A stretch of DNA of 64,000 bases from Serpula lacrymans var. lacrymans S7.9 (lineage: Eukaryota; Basidiomycota; Agaricomycetes; Boletales; Serpulaceae), in contig NW_006763293.1 of the NCBI RefSeq assembly GCF_000218685.1, positions 124,001 to 188,000 of the forward strand, given 5' to 3'. The notes under the pieces are model-generated. The model saw nothing but the letters and a program-made list of their open reading frames with translations. It was not told where the DNA came from and made no database searches. The first letter of the stretch is position 1. Every line of letters starts with the position of its first letter. Made by a program: the position numbers and the translations under genes. Positions 1-10,613 of the stretch are shown one piece after another.

Positions 1-146
1 GGAATGACGCAATTCGGCATCAACCGGGCCTCTTTGTGTCGCGTAAGTCAACGGCACAACTGGATGACCATCGGCGGCACTCCAATACGCTATGTGAAAA
101 ACGATGCTCAGAACAGGCATATCAAAATACAGCCCCCTTTCATCAG

Positions 147-154
147 TATATAAA
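147..154 (+). promoter_or_regulatory. TATA box of the P450 gene
   Basis: TATATAAA lies about 40 bases upstream of the P450 start codon at 193, the only strong TATA-like match in the leader. The position implies a very short 5' untranslated region. Seen in sequence; promoter function is inferred. Confidence 0.5.
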
Positions 155-192
155 GCCTAGGACCTACATGTTCATACAGCAAAATCAACAAT

Positions 193-2485
193 ATGGACGC
201 TGTCGTAAACCGTGTCAGCATCAACGTCGGTGCCCTCGAGCTTCGTTCTATAAGCACACTCGATGTTGCCGTCGTCTCCTTGACTGTGTGGGCTCTATTC
301 AAGCTCATCAAGGCAACCCGGCGGCAAGGAGTCAAGACCACACGATTGAGGGGACCTCCAAATGAAAGTATAGTATTTGGAAATGGACGGGTGTTGGACA
401 AATCACCGGATTCCGCAGAAATCTACGAGCAGTGGGCTGAGGAGTATGGCGCGGCCTACAAAGTCCCCTCAGCGTTGGGGAAGTCGCGCATAGTCCTATG
501 CGATCCTAAAGCAATATCGCATTACTATCCGAGGGAGACGTCCATTTATATCCTCACGCCCGTCAGCAGAAATGCAATCGAAAGACTAGTAAGATTTCTA
601 TGGTTGGAACGTCGTCAATAAACTGACAGCTTATTATCACGTGAAGGCTGGGAGAGGTTTACTGTGGTCTCATGGTGAAAGCCATAAAAGGTATGTGTTC
701 TTCCTTTGTATGAAGGAGGAAAGTACGGGTTCTAAAGCTTATGACTTGATTTAGACAACGAAAGTCCTTAACACCCGGGTTTAGTAATACCGCTATTCGA
801 AGGCTTACATCAGTTTTCTTTGACTCGGCATACAAGGTATTCACGCCGTCACTAACATGACTCTCACCTTTAACGACTGCAATTTATTTAGGCCAAAACT
901 GCATGGGACGCTATATTAGAGTCAAATCCAGGTGGCAGCGCAGTGATTGACGTACAAAACTGGTGAGTAACATAATTGTATTCTATGACTTCATGGGCTG
1001 AAGACCAAGACTTGTCTAAGGATGAACCATATTTCGTGAGTCACGACGCTCCCTCATATCTACACGTGACTAAACCGTTCGAAACTACTTGAAGGATTGA
1101 CACCATTGGAATCGCAGGGTTTTCGCATGACTTTGGATCTTTGGAGGGAAAGCGTTCTGCCGTTGTTGATGCTTTCGAGGAACTAAACTCCGCCAAACCG
1201 TCAATCTTGTCCACTTTCTTTTTCTTGCTCGCTCCTATGTTCCCTTGGTTAATCAAGCTGCCCAACTCGCGCGGCATGATCGTGCGCAAGCTCAATCGTG
1301 CCATGGGTGAGATATCAAAAGTACTCTTGGAGCGTTCTCGGCAAGAAATACAGGGCGGTGCCAGTGAAAGTGACCAAGACAAATCGATTATCGGATTATT
1401 GAGTGCGTCGTACTTTTTACGCTCATTTAGAGGTGTCATTGACATGATTTGATTTGACGCAGTTAAATCTGAGGATGAGAATTCTGCTTTACACGTAACT
1501 CCAGAAGAGGTCATGGCTCAGGTAAGCTGCCTGGTTTGAGTCACACTCTCAGTGCTGAAGAATGGACTTTTATAGATGAAGCTTTTACTTATTGCTGGTT
1601 ATGAAACTACTTCGAGTACGTCCACTCTCAATTTATTTGACTATTCCTGTCTAAATATATGATTATCTGTGAAGTCAGTTTGACGGTGAGCAGTGTGTTG
1701 GGATGAACGTCATACATACCCTGAATGAGTGTTTTCAGTGGGCTCTGATTGAATTATCGTATAATCAAGAAGCTCAAAGGCGGCTGAGAGAAGAACTACA
1801 ACAGTTTTCTACGAACGACCCGAACTGGGAACAACTAAATAACGGACTGCCCTACCTGGATGGGGTAGTGCAAGAAACGCTCCGTCTTCATCCCCCAATT
1901 ACCGAGTCGACACGCCTTGTATGTTCACACTGATGAAAGACCTGTTGACTTACTAACGAGGCTTGTAGGCAGCTGAAGATGATGTGATCCCACTCAGCGT
2001 TCCTGTTCAAACTGCCTCTGGCGAAGTTGTCGACCGTCTCACTATTGCCAAAGATACGATTCTCACGATTCCTATTCGATGCGTCAATCGTTCGGTTGAT
2101 TTCTGGGGTCCCGACGCGAAAGAGTTCAACCCTGACCGATGGATCGATGATGGCAAGATATCGGGCAAGGCAAAGGATCTTCAAGGGCATCGTCATTTGC
2201 TCACGTTCGCAGATGGACCAAGGACATGTCTTGGGAAGGGATTCGCATTAGCAGAATTTAAGGTGAGATTTATTTATTAATTGGCAGTCCCATTCGGGTT
2301 GGCTGACGGTTTTTTCCTCGACGTGCCATCAGGCTGTTTTATCCGTGCTTATAAGAAGCTTTGCATTTGAGCTACGCGACGGACCTGATACAAAGATTGA
2401 GCGCGCCAGGGGTCTGTTGCCCCGTCCGAGAGTCGCTGGAGAGCAGGGATGTCGGGTGCCTCTCCTTGTTCGACGAGTAGAGTAG
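193..2485 (+). CDS. Cytochrome P450 monooxygenase, 12 exons, intact
   Basis: Heme-thiolate monooxygenase, probably ER-anchored; substrate unknown. Exons I infer from GT/AG signals and frame: 193-588, 647-690, 755-836, 892-962, 1021-1035, 1095-1402, 1463-1521, 1576-1615, 1675-1685, 1739-1918, 1969-2262, 2333-2485. They sum to 1653 nt, an uninterrupted 550-residue protein, the usual size for fungal microsomal P450s. Visible signatures are an N-terminal hydrophobic anchor (about residues 21-40), the C-helix region GLLWSHGESHKRQRK, the I-helix AGYETTS (332-338), the K-helix ETLR (388-391), FNPDRW, and the heme loop FADGPRTCLG with Cys489. Two exons are only 15 and 11 nt long, and translation fails without them. 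The style resembles the CYP4/CYP5150-like fungal group, but clan assignment is not certain. No biosynthetic partner genes sit nearby. Confidence 0.93.
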
Positions 2486-3586
2486 GGGTATGGACTGATA
2501 GACAAACATCCTTGGACAACTTTTCTTCTTCATCATTGTGCCTTACACTTCGGTGTTGTATATATACATTGGACAGCCTTATTGTATCTCTCATTGCGTT
2601 CTAATCTACAACTTGGCGAGAAGAATACTCATGAGACTCGAAAGGAAGACATGTCCTAAGCATGAGGCTGCGTACACCGCTTAATTTGACTCGCGCTTAG
2701 ACTTCAGTCATGTTTGACGAAATACGTTGGTCATATATCAGTAATAAGCCCGATTAGCGCTAGGTGAAAGGTTTACCAAACAATTCAAGCCTAGCTTAGT
2801 ACGATGTTGTGTCAAAGTCGTTTATGGATAGCAAAAATTCCAAGGTGTAGCAAAGGTATCTGGGTGGTATAGGAAGTATATGGTAATCGTTTCCAAGATA
2901 TTTATTGATTTTTTTTATGGCTGAGCCAATGGCGTCTCTTCAATGTTTATTATAGATGTTTTTTCACCATTGTACAGACCATGCATAGACATCCATAAGA
3001 GCTTCACCATGAGTATGACTACAATGTAATTCTATTCTAGAAAGCAATCAAGTCATTTCACAATTCAAGCACGTCTCATGGCCCAATAGATTTACAGAGT
3101 CGTCAAAAAATTCATAGTAATAAATCTAAGAGAAACTCAGCCAGTGTCAATGTGGTGACAGAAGGGAATAAAACACCTTTGTTATAGACACTCTGGCCAA
3201 CCACAGAATGTGGAACAAAAATGACCCAACAGACATGGAAACCAAAACTACACGATTGACACTTTCATCAAACATCAATAAAATACAACTAGAACAAAGC
3301 CCATCACCAGTGCAAGACTACAACTTCAACCAGTACAACACAGATAGCGAAAACGAGATGTGTGGAATGAGGGGAATGTAAGGACCATTTATTATTTTCT
3401 CTATGTCTTGGTTTTTGAACAATTTTTCTGTTACACCTCTGGCTCTAGGGCTGGAGGTATCATTTGCTATTTTACTTCTCATAGCCCTCACAGGCTTTCT
3501 CTATCACAACACAATGGAATCCGCACCCGTGTACAGTGATTCTGGACCTTCTGGGCATGCAACCAATCAGTATGCTTTCCAAGTAC
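2486..3586. other. Intergenic, AT-rich, no gene seen
   Basis: Between the P450 stop and the tRNA-like sequence I find no ORF with recognisable protein character and no LTR ends. It probably holds the P450 3' untranslated region and degraded repeat DNA. Confidence 0.5.
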
Positions 3587-3659
3587 GCCTTGGTAGCTTA
3601 GTTGGTAAAGCACCAGACCATGAAAGCTGGAGTCCCAGGTTCAAGCCCTGGCCAATGCA
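3587..3659 (+). repeat. tRNA-like sequence (SINE head or tRNA pseudogene)
   Basis: 73 nt fold as a near-complete tRNA cloverleaf. The acceptor stem GCCTTGG/CCAATGC has one mismatch, the D arm is GCTT/AAGC, and a perfect 5-bp T stem CCAGG/CCTGG closes a 7-base TTCAAGC loop. The internal pol III A box TAGCTTAGTTGG (3594-3605) and B box GGTTCAAGCCC (3638-3648) are intact. The anticodon arm has a mismatch and the loop has C instead of the invariant U at position 33, so it is unlikely to be a working tRNA. A SINE promoter head is the likelier reading; the SINE body and tail downstream were not delimited. Confidence 0.6.
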
Positions 3660-4262
3660 TGTTTTCTCATACTATAAACAAATGTCATAATTTGTCATTC
3701 TCAACCATTGTTACCACTTTATATTGCAGATCAGAGACTGGGTATCACTCCCAGCCAGCCAGCACAATGAGTAAGGGCTGGTGGTAGACATCTCGCCAAC
3801 CAGCTCCATGCCCCATCAGTGCCTGGAGATACTAATAGGCACTTTAGTCAGGATCGTACCTCATCATGAGGATACGGTTCCTGAACATGTGTGACAACAC
3901 TTATTATTAGTACACTTTCCCACCTGCTGATTAATCTTCAAAGTCGTACAATAGTTATCCTTTTTCTTATTGGTTAATTTTTCCCTTCAGACCACTTTCC
4001 TTTTATTCTTCTTTCGGTTTGAGGGATAGACGGTTAGCTATAAAAACCCTACATACTCATGTATTGTTCTTTAGCTTTCTATTACTTGAATTACCCGTTT
4101 GACTCCTCATCAGAAACCTCTGAGTCTACTCCCATATCCTCTACTTGCTATATTAACTAGCATCTGTCGATCTTCAAGACTCACTGTACCTCTTACTCCC
4201 TGCAAGTGCATTCGGAGACAGGTAGTGTTTTTTTTAATAGTTTATCGTTGCCTCACAGGGAA
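3660..4262 (+). repeat. Probable degraded LTR or leader of the gypsy element
   Basis: Noncoding, immediately upstream of the first gag-like reading frame. It contains a good TATA box (TATAAAAA, 4039-4046) followed by pyrimidine-rich sequence, as expected for an LTR promoter and R/U5 region. I could not find clean TG...CA ends or a second copy, so its LTR nature is inferred only from position and promoter. Confidence 0.3.
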
Positions 4263-5264
4263 CACCGAGAGGAGGAAGTGAATTAGAGTTGTTTCTAGGG
4301 TTGGGAAGGCAGGATCCGGAAGTATGGATGAGGAGATTTTTACAAGAATCACTATTATATCTGCACGCGAAAAAGGTCCTATTGTTGGGAACATTCTTAG
4401 CACCCCAATATGGCATTTCCGAAGTGGGATGTAAAAATTGTATGAGAAGACCCATTCAATGTATTTCAAAAATCAAAATTGACAGAAAACAATCTGGGAC
4501 AAGTAATGATGACTGAACACGGAACACAGAAACAAATCCACGTAAAGTTCGCAGAAGAAGCTATACTCTGGGTGCAGATGCCCAAAAAAGCACGGAAAGC
4601 ATTCATCAGAGAGCGCATATGAAGCACAGTAACAATATACCTCGACAAAGCAGTTCCGAAAACAGCCAGCTACATTGAGTGGATAGATGAACTGAGAAGA
4701 GCAGAAGTAGATGAATTAATTTCAGAACGGAAACAAACAAGGATTAACAAGATGGAAAGGATGATACAGGCAATGTCAGTCACAAACACACACAAACCAA
4801 GTCAACGGATGCAGCAGTGGAACAATGGATGGAGGAGGGCCAGGACATGGAGAGAACAGCAAACTCAACAGCAAGTACGGGAACTTTTGAAAATAGCACG
4901 TCAAGGAGTGAGAGAAGATGAAGTGAGAACGGGGCAAATATGGGGCCCAAAGCATCCAAATTCAGACGAAGGCAGAATTGTGACCGAAGCGGATAGAGTA
5001 GCTTGGAAGAAACAATGGGGTGGGGATGCCAAACAGGATGAAACAAGACCATATCCCATCTCACCTGGCACAGCACCAGCAGGTTCTGGAGAATGTACAA
5101 AATGCAGATGGGGAGGGCACAAACAATATCAGTGCTATAGGAAATCAGCGGAACTTCCAGAGTTAGAACAGATATTCCAGGGAGCAGTAGAAAAAGAACC
5201 GGTGAGCATTATGATTGTTACTGACAAGGGGGAAATGGAAGTTCACTTGGATGATTTTTAAGAA
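4263..5264 (+). pseudogene. gag of the gypsy element, CCHC zinc knuckle
   Basis: Capsid/nucleocapsid precursor remnant. The N-terminal part (to about 4740) runs through several frames and stops, with a recognisable gag-like helix-rich stretch around 4520-4620. From 4752 a 169-residue open frame remains, very charged and Gln-rich, ending in a perfect retroviral-type zinc knuckle C-X2-C-X4-H-X4-C at 5094-5135. The stop at 5259-5261 is followed by sequence leading to the protease. Base composition is A-rich on this strand, unlike the flanking host genes. Confidence 0.75.
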
Positions 5265-5334
5265 CAGGAACGGTTGGGAAAAGTAATGGGGATGGCTTAA
5301 AGAAGAGCAGCTATCAAAAGTAGAAGATATACTT

Positions 5335-6581
5335 TTGACGGGGGAGACAGAAATAGAGGGAAGAGACAAAGTGTCCAAAAGTGTAGAAACAAACCTTGGC
5401 GAGCATACTAAGGGGAGTGATTACATGTATATACCAACAGCTATTGATCTGCACTTTTTCCCGTACGACACAGAAGAAGTCCTACCACTATACTCAGTCG
5501 ACCCTGCAAATGAAAAAGAGGTTTGCCAATTGTTCAAACATCAAGTCACACTGAAATCAATGCGGGGCAAAGTGTAACAACCAAGAGTTAGTTACTCTGG
5601 CGCACAACTCAGACAAGCTATAAAGGTAGTGATGAGGGAGTGGTTACCCCTTAGGTAGGACCAAGTTAGTTGTGGGTATACAACAGGAGGACTCGCTGAG
5701 GAGTCTCCTGAATCTATTGAGGTATATATATTAATACAGAGTGTTTGTACTTATGTACTGTACAGTTGATAAAATCAGTGGCTGATGATGTCAGAGGGCG
5801 CAGCCTATGTGACCAGCTCCACTGCGTGAGAGACTTGTAGCTAAAATAAGAATAAAGGCAGTGTAGCGCGAGAAGGTGGAGTTTGAACAAAATAGAAAGT
5901 GCTGCATGGCACAGTGTGTGAAAACTACAGTATAAAGTTAAAGAGGAGAATGGAAATTAAAGGTCTGAAAATTGTGTGTCATAACACAAAGCCCAACAGT
6001 GCATAGCAATAATTGACAACGGAGCTATGATAAACACAATTGATATGACCATATGGGCGGAAATGAAAGGCAAAATGGGAGAGTGGAAGGAATCAAGTAT
6101 GAAAGGAAAAACAGCAAATAGCGCAGTACTAAAGTCTTATGGACGATGGATAGGACTGGTGCAAACTGAAGATCAGATATCAGTCGCTGGGTTCAAGATC
6201 TTCAACTCAGGGGGAGCATTTGAAATCCTCCTTGGGAAACCGCGGTTGGTTAAAAATAAAGCGGTTCATTACTATGCAATGGATACATTACAAATGAAAA
6301 CTGGAGACAGAATTACAACATTGCACAACAACAATGAAAGGAATACAACAAGGACAAACAAGATCAATGAGACAAAAAACAAAATGATGAACCTGAGAGA
6401 AGATGAAATAGAGGAAGACAAGAGAAATGGAAAAGAGGACAAAGAGGAACAGGACGGAGAAACAGATAATGAAGAAAAGGAAGGAAATGAAGAACGAGAA
6501 GAGAGAGCGACTGAAAAACATGGAAGTGAAGGAAACGTAACAGAACGGAAAGAAAAGGAGAAATGGGAAAGAAGAGGATGA
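5335..6581 (+). pseudogene. Aspartic protease region of the gypsy element, split by a solo LTR
   Basis: A linker frame (5335-5572) runs up to the LTR inserted at 5573. Beyond the LTR, from 6027, the frame resumes with IIDNGAMINTID, the protease active-site region in the D-N-G-A form typical of this fungal gypsy group, and with the later GGAFEILLGKPRL element of the second protease lobe (about 6210-6250). Downstream, to about 6950, is a highly charged Glu/Lys/Arg linker with stops from 6579. Protease identity rests on these motifs and the position between gag and RT. Confidence 0.65.
5573..5986 (+). mobile_element. Solo LTR, family 1, with 5-bp target duplication CAAAG
   Basis: 414 bp beginning TGTAACAACC and ending ATAACA, flanked on both sides by CAAAG (5568-5572 and 5987-5991). 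It contains a TATATATATTA promoter-like tract near 5722. Related copies occur at 7005-7836, 13028-13443 and, inverted, 11367-11781. No internal region is present, so it arose by LTR-LTR recombination after insertion. Confidence 0.93.
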
Positions 6582-7004
6582 CTGCAACCAACAGCAACAC
6601 TGGTTATCATGAAAATAGGAAAACATGAGGAGAAGAATATAAATGCAGAGGAGAAGGAAAAATGACAGGACGCACAACGGAGTAAGAAGAATGAACAAGA
6701 CAATATACACTTACATTTAGCACAGGTAATAGCTAGGAGGGAATGGAAACGAGAGAGAGAAACATTGGGAGAGTTAAGAAAGTGAGCAGAAAAATATGAG
6801 ATGAAAGGAGGATTGAGAAAAAAAGAGAAAAAACAAAAAGAGAGAAAAGAGGGAAGAGACAGTGAAGAAGTAACCACATATATAATGGCGAAGGAATACA
6901 TTGATGCAAGGCACAGCAATAGATTTTGACCAGACAGGATAGAACAAGTGAAGAAGTTAATAACCATTGGGGACAATCTGGATACTGAACAAAAACTAAG
7001 AGTA

Positions 7005-7836
7005 TGTAACAACCAAGAGTTAGTTACTCTGGCGCACACAGGAACACACTATAAAGGTAGTGATGAGTGTTACGATTTCTATTGGACATTTAAGGACTAC
7101 TCATTTCTCTTTACTCATCGGTTATACCATTGGACCGATGACTCATTTCCTTCACATACACTCCCGTTCTTCTTGCATCCGCATTACCTATTATAGTACT
7201 TAGTCCTCAATGGACGGACCTGCCCTAGATAGGACCTAACTCCTATCATCAATTCTTTCCATTATAAATACACATGTAACAGTAGTAGTATTCTCCAATA
7301 CGATTCTACGCAGTTTACGCTTACAAAGCTAGACTCTTAAGATCAAAACTTCTACTCAGAAGAAGACCAACTCTCGTTGGAAGGACTCAAATCTGCACTA
7401 CATTCTCGAACTTGTCCTCGGATAAGTCTCTTTACAAAACCTCAACGAACCTTTGGACTTTGCTAAGCACTTTGTGCATAACAATGAGGGAGTGGTTACC
7501 CCTTGAGCTGCAGAGTGTTTGTTGGTATACAACAGGAGGACTCGCTGAGGAGTCTCCTTGATCTATTGGGGTATATATACTACTACAGGTTTATTTGTAC
7601 ATGTTGTACTATACAGTTGATAAAGCAGTGGCTGATGATATCAGAGGGCACAGCCCGTGTGACCAGCTCCACTGCGTGAGAGACTTGTATCTAAAAATAG
7701 AAAGAAGGCAGTGCAGCACGAGAAAGTGGAGTTTGAACAAATGGGAAAGTGCCGCATGGCACAGAGTGTAAAAACTACAGTAAAAAGTTAAAGAGGAGAG
7801 TGAAAATTAAAGGTCCGAAAATGTGTTATCGTAACA
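7005..7836 (+). mobile_element. Solo LTR, family 1, target duplication GAGTA, itself interrupted
   Basis: Begins TGTAACAACCAAGAG and ends TATCGTAACA, flanked by GAGTA on both sides (7000-7004 and 7837-7841). It is 832 bp only because another solo LTR plus its 5-bp duplication (421 bp) is nested inside; the underlying LTR is 411 bp. It sits between the protease/linker and the reverse transcriptase of the gypsy element, and excision restores the frame (K-L-R-V-S-Q-L-I). Confidence 0.93.
7068..7483 (+). mobile_element. Nested solo LTR, family 2, target duplication ATGAG
   Basis: 416 bp with the terminal inverted repeat TGTTA...TAACA (TGTTACGATT at the start, GTGCATAACA at the end), flanked by ATGAG at 7063-7067 and 7484-7488. 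The uninterrupted family-1 copy at 5573 reads straight through this site (gatgagggag), which proves the insertion. A TATA-like element, TATAAATA, lies near 7264. No other copy of this family is recognised in the window. Youngest event in this stack. Confidence 0.92.
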
Positions 7837-8881
7837 GAGTAAGTCAACTTATAGAAAAGTATGCTGATGTATTTGTATTATCACTTGCAGAAGTTTATCC
7901 AGTCACATCCTGCATCCATAAACTGAATCTACCACCAGACGTGAAAGGACCCACAAAATACAACAAAAAACGCTAATGGAACCCCAAAAAGAATGGCTAT
8001 ACAACATACTCGACAAGATGGTTGAAGCTGGGATAGTGAAGCCAATGTTGGCAAGTGAAGTGAAATGGGTTTCCAAAGTCAATATATTACCAAAACACCG
8101 GGGAAAAAGTGAAGTACATCCAGATGAATTAAAATGCAAAGCTAATAAAGCATTAACAAGAGTGAAGCTGCTGAAGCAATGGCCAGAGATTGAACGAGTT
8201 GAAGAGAAGGATATACGAACAGAAGAAAATGTATCAAACTGGAAAAAGTGGAGATTGACATTGAACTTCATTCCACTAAACAAAATCACTCCAAAAACAG
8301 TGTTCAATATCAGAGACTTAGAGGCCAAACAGAGAAAAGTAGCCGGTAAAAAATGGATCAGTATAATTGACTTCCATGCAGGGTTCCACACAGTACCGAT
8401 CAATGAACAAGACATTCCATACTTAGCATTCCACGTGCCAGGGCAAGGGTACTATGCATATGTTAGAATGCCATTAGGACTCATGGGAGCCCCAAACACG
8501 TTCAATGAAATGATTGCAGGCGCATTTTTGGACATGATAAGGAGGGATTTTGAGCCCTGGGTATATGACTGTGCAATTGCAGGCAACAACTTTGAGGAAA
8601 AGCTATGTATACTAAGCAAGTTCATGCAACAATGTTGAGATGAAAAATTATCATTAAATCCAGGAAAAATGCTCCTGTTCATGACAGAGGCAAAATATGC
8701 AGGGGCGATTATATCCAAAGAAGGAATACGACCGGACAGAGTGAAGATAGAAAACATATTAGATTGGCTGACTCCAAAGACAGCACATGACGTGTTAGGG
8801 TTCCTAGGATTAACAGGTCACTTTCAACCATTGATAGCGGATTATGCCAGGAAAGCACAACCATTATTGGACCTGATATAA
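7837..8881 (+). pseudogene. Reverse transcriptase of the gypsy element
   Basis: After the LTR, the frame SQLIEKYADVF leads into the RT thumb/fingers; a stop at 7974 separates it from the main 220-residue frame (7976-8638), which is followed by a stop and a second frame to 8878. Recognisable blocks are KWRLTLNFIPLNKIT, the palm DFHAGFHTVPI, the MPLGLMGAPNTFNEMI block, and connection GFLGLTGHFQPLIADYA. The catalytic box reads WVYDCAIAGN where the family has W/Y-x-D-D, so one of the two metal-binding aspartates is replaced. It is catalytically dead as well as frame-broken. Confidence 0.85.
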
Positions 8882-8959
8882 AATATCAAACCAAACACAC
8901 CACAGGGTACAAAAGCAAGGAAAGGATCCTACAAAAAAGTGTTAATGGAACACAATGTA

Positions 8960-9967
8960 AACAAACAATGGGGAGACAAACAGGAAGTAGTGTTTGCTAC
9001 TCTAAAAACGGTGTTAACGTCCGAACCAGTTTTGTGAGCACCAAGATGGGACTTACTGTTCATAGTAACAACAGACGGTTCAAAGACAGGCTTTGGAGTG
9101 ACTCTATCTCAAAAATGGCCAATAAAAGGGACAGACGGAACAACAAAGCCAGTAGAACATGCGGTAGCATATGCATCAAAAAGAACATCACTAGCGGAAG
9201 AAAACTATGCTCCATATTTACTCAAATTTACAGCTCTCCATTTTGCGTTAGCAAAATTCAGGAAATATGTGCATGGCCAACCAATCGAAATTGTCACGGA
9301 CAATCAAGCACTGAAGGATACATTGAATAATGCTAATTTATCTACAGCTCATGCCTGATGGAAAGATACCCTAATGGGAAGAGATAGTGAAAGTGACGCA
9401 CCGAGACGGTGAACTGAATCAAGCAGACGGTTTAAGTAGAATATGGCAAAACACTAACAAAACAATAGGAAACGGACGAGACTACACAGTATCACCAGAA
9501 TGGGAAGACCAGTCTGGAATCAAGAACAACCTCTTCTTACTCAAACCAGATACAATCACAGAGGAAGTAGTGAAAAGATACAGCAACAATAAGTACTTTT
9601 CAGAAATTGTTGAATGGCTGACAGCGTTATTAGTACCAAAAGAATGGGGATGAGGATGAAAGAAGTCAATAAAAGCCCAAGCAGCAGCTTATATAGTGGA
9701 AGGGAAACAATTATGGAGTGGAGTGCCTATCAGCAGAAGAAGGAGTCACAAAAGCAAAGGAATGCCATTGCAAAGGAGGACATTTTGGAAGAGATTTATG
9801 CAAAAGTCAATTAAGAAGGCATTTCTTCTGGCCGAACATGCAATGAGATATCATGAAGGCAATAACAGAATGCACAAAGTGCAAAGCGTTCAGAGTCTGC
9901 CATCTAAATGCACTGTCGAGCCCAATAACCAGGTCTTGACCATTTCAACTAATAGCAGCAGATTACC
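8960..9967 (+). pseudogene. RNase H and integrase N-terminal domain of the gypsy element
   Basis: RNase H is recognisable from TDGSKTGFGVTLSQ (about 9070-9105), the YASKRTSLAEENYAPY block and the catalytic VTDNQAL (9293-9313). Frameshifts occur near 9355-9390. HRDGELNQADGLSR (9396-9437) is the typical RNase H to integrase junction. The integrase zinc-binding HHCC domain is visible across frames at about 9770-9890 (HCKGGHFGRDL ... CTKCKAF), and the start of the catalytic core (LIAAD) ends the element at 9967. The rest of integrase is missing. Confidence 0.75.
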
Positions 9968-10613
9968 TGTAATTCCTGTACTCTGTTCCAATAGTTTCAA
10001 TATGGAATAGATTCCCTTGCCTTGTTACCAGTCCCTTTCTAAGTCTTTTCCAATCCTTCTCCAAAGGATCTTTACTCTACTTTTTTTTATCCTCTACTCT
10101 CCTTTGCCCATTTTCCGTCAAGTTAGGGACCAAGGTCTGTGGAATGGCCTAGCGCACGAGCTAAGCCAATTCCCCATCTCATTCCCTGTACTCTGTTACT
10201 CCAACACCCCACTCTGCAGCTCTGTTACTCTGAAGAAGCCATGGCGCTGACACTCTCCACTTCTGAAGTCATTGTTATCCCTTTCAATTAGAGTCCTTCT
10301 GAGCACTATAGTCTGTGTGTCAGGAGCCTACTATCACTGGGAACCTTGTAACCTTGTCACCTCATCATTCTCAAACCTACCTTGTGCTACAATTAGCAAG
10401 GTAGTGCTTGTCCATACTCATCACAAAGCCCCTATCTTCTATATTTTAACTAGCCCTCCTCCTCAAAACCCACACCCACACGTCTTCGGGTTTTACTTTG
10501 AAGCACAAATAACCAGACCACTCCAATATTCTAGGAGGCAAAGCCCATAAACAAGTTCCGTGGAATCTGGGAGGATTGTTTGTTAGTTTGTTTTTGTGTG
10601 TGGTTTTCTAACA
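9968..10613. repeat. Possible solo LTR or unclassified repeat joining two elements
   Basis: 646 bp noncoding block running from TGTAATTCC to TTTTCTAACA, so it has the TG...CA ends of an LTR. It lies exactly between the truncated plus-strand gypsy integrase and the truncated minus-strand gag. The flanking 5-mers (TTACC and ACAGT) do not match, so it is not a simple solo LTR insertion. The motif CCTGTACTCTGTT occurs twice inside (near 9976 and 10187). It may be an LTR retained at a recombination junction. Confidence 0.35.

Larger units (their letters stand above)
4263..9967 (+). mobile_element. Degenerate Ty3/gypsy retrotransposon, interrupted by solo LTRs
   Basis: Order of domains on the plus strand is gag with zinc knuckle, aspartic protease, reverse transcriptase, RNase H and the integrase zinc-binding domain, which is the Ty3/gypsy order. 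Each domain is split by stops and frameshifts, and the element stops just as the integrase catalytic core begins (9967). Two solo LTRs of another family (5573-5986, 7005-7836) are inserted in it. At both sites, removing the LTR and one copy of the 5-bp duplication rejoins the surrounding reading frame exactly, showing the element was still coding-length when they landed. Its own LTRs are not convincingly recognised. Dead element. Confidence 0.85.

Noticed and set aside
3587..3659. Functional tRNA gene
   Set aside because: C at the position of the invariant U33 and a mismatched anticodon stem; a SINE head or pseudogene fits better.
6272..7039. 255-codon minus-strand ORF, Ser/Phe/Leu-rich
   Set aside because: It is the complement of the A- and G-rich linker of the gypsy element; its composition reflects the purine bias of the other strand and no domain is visible.
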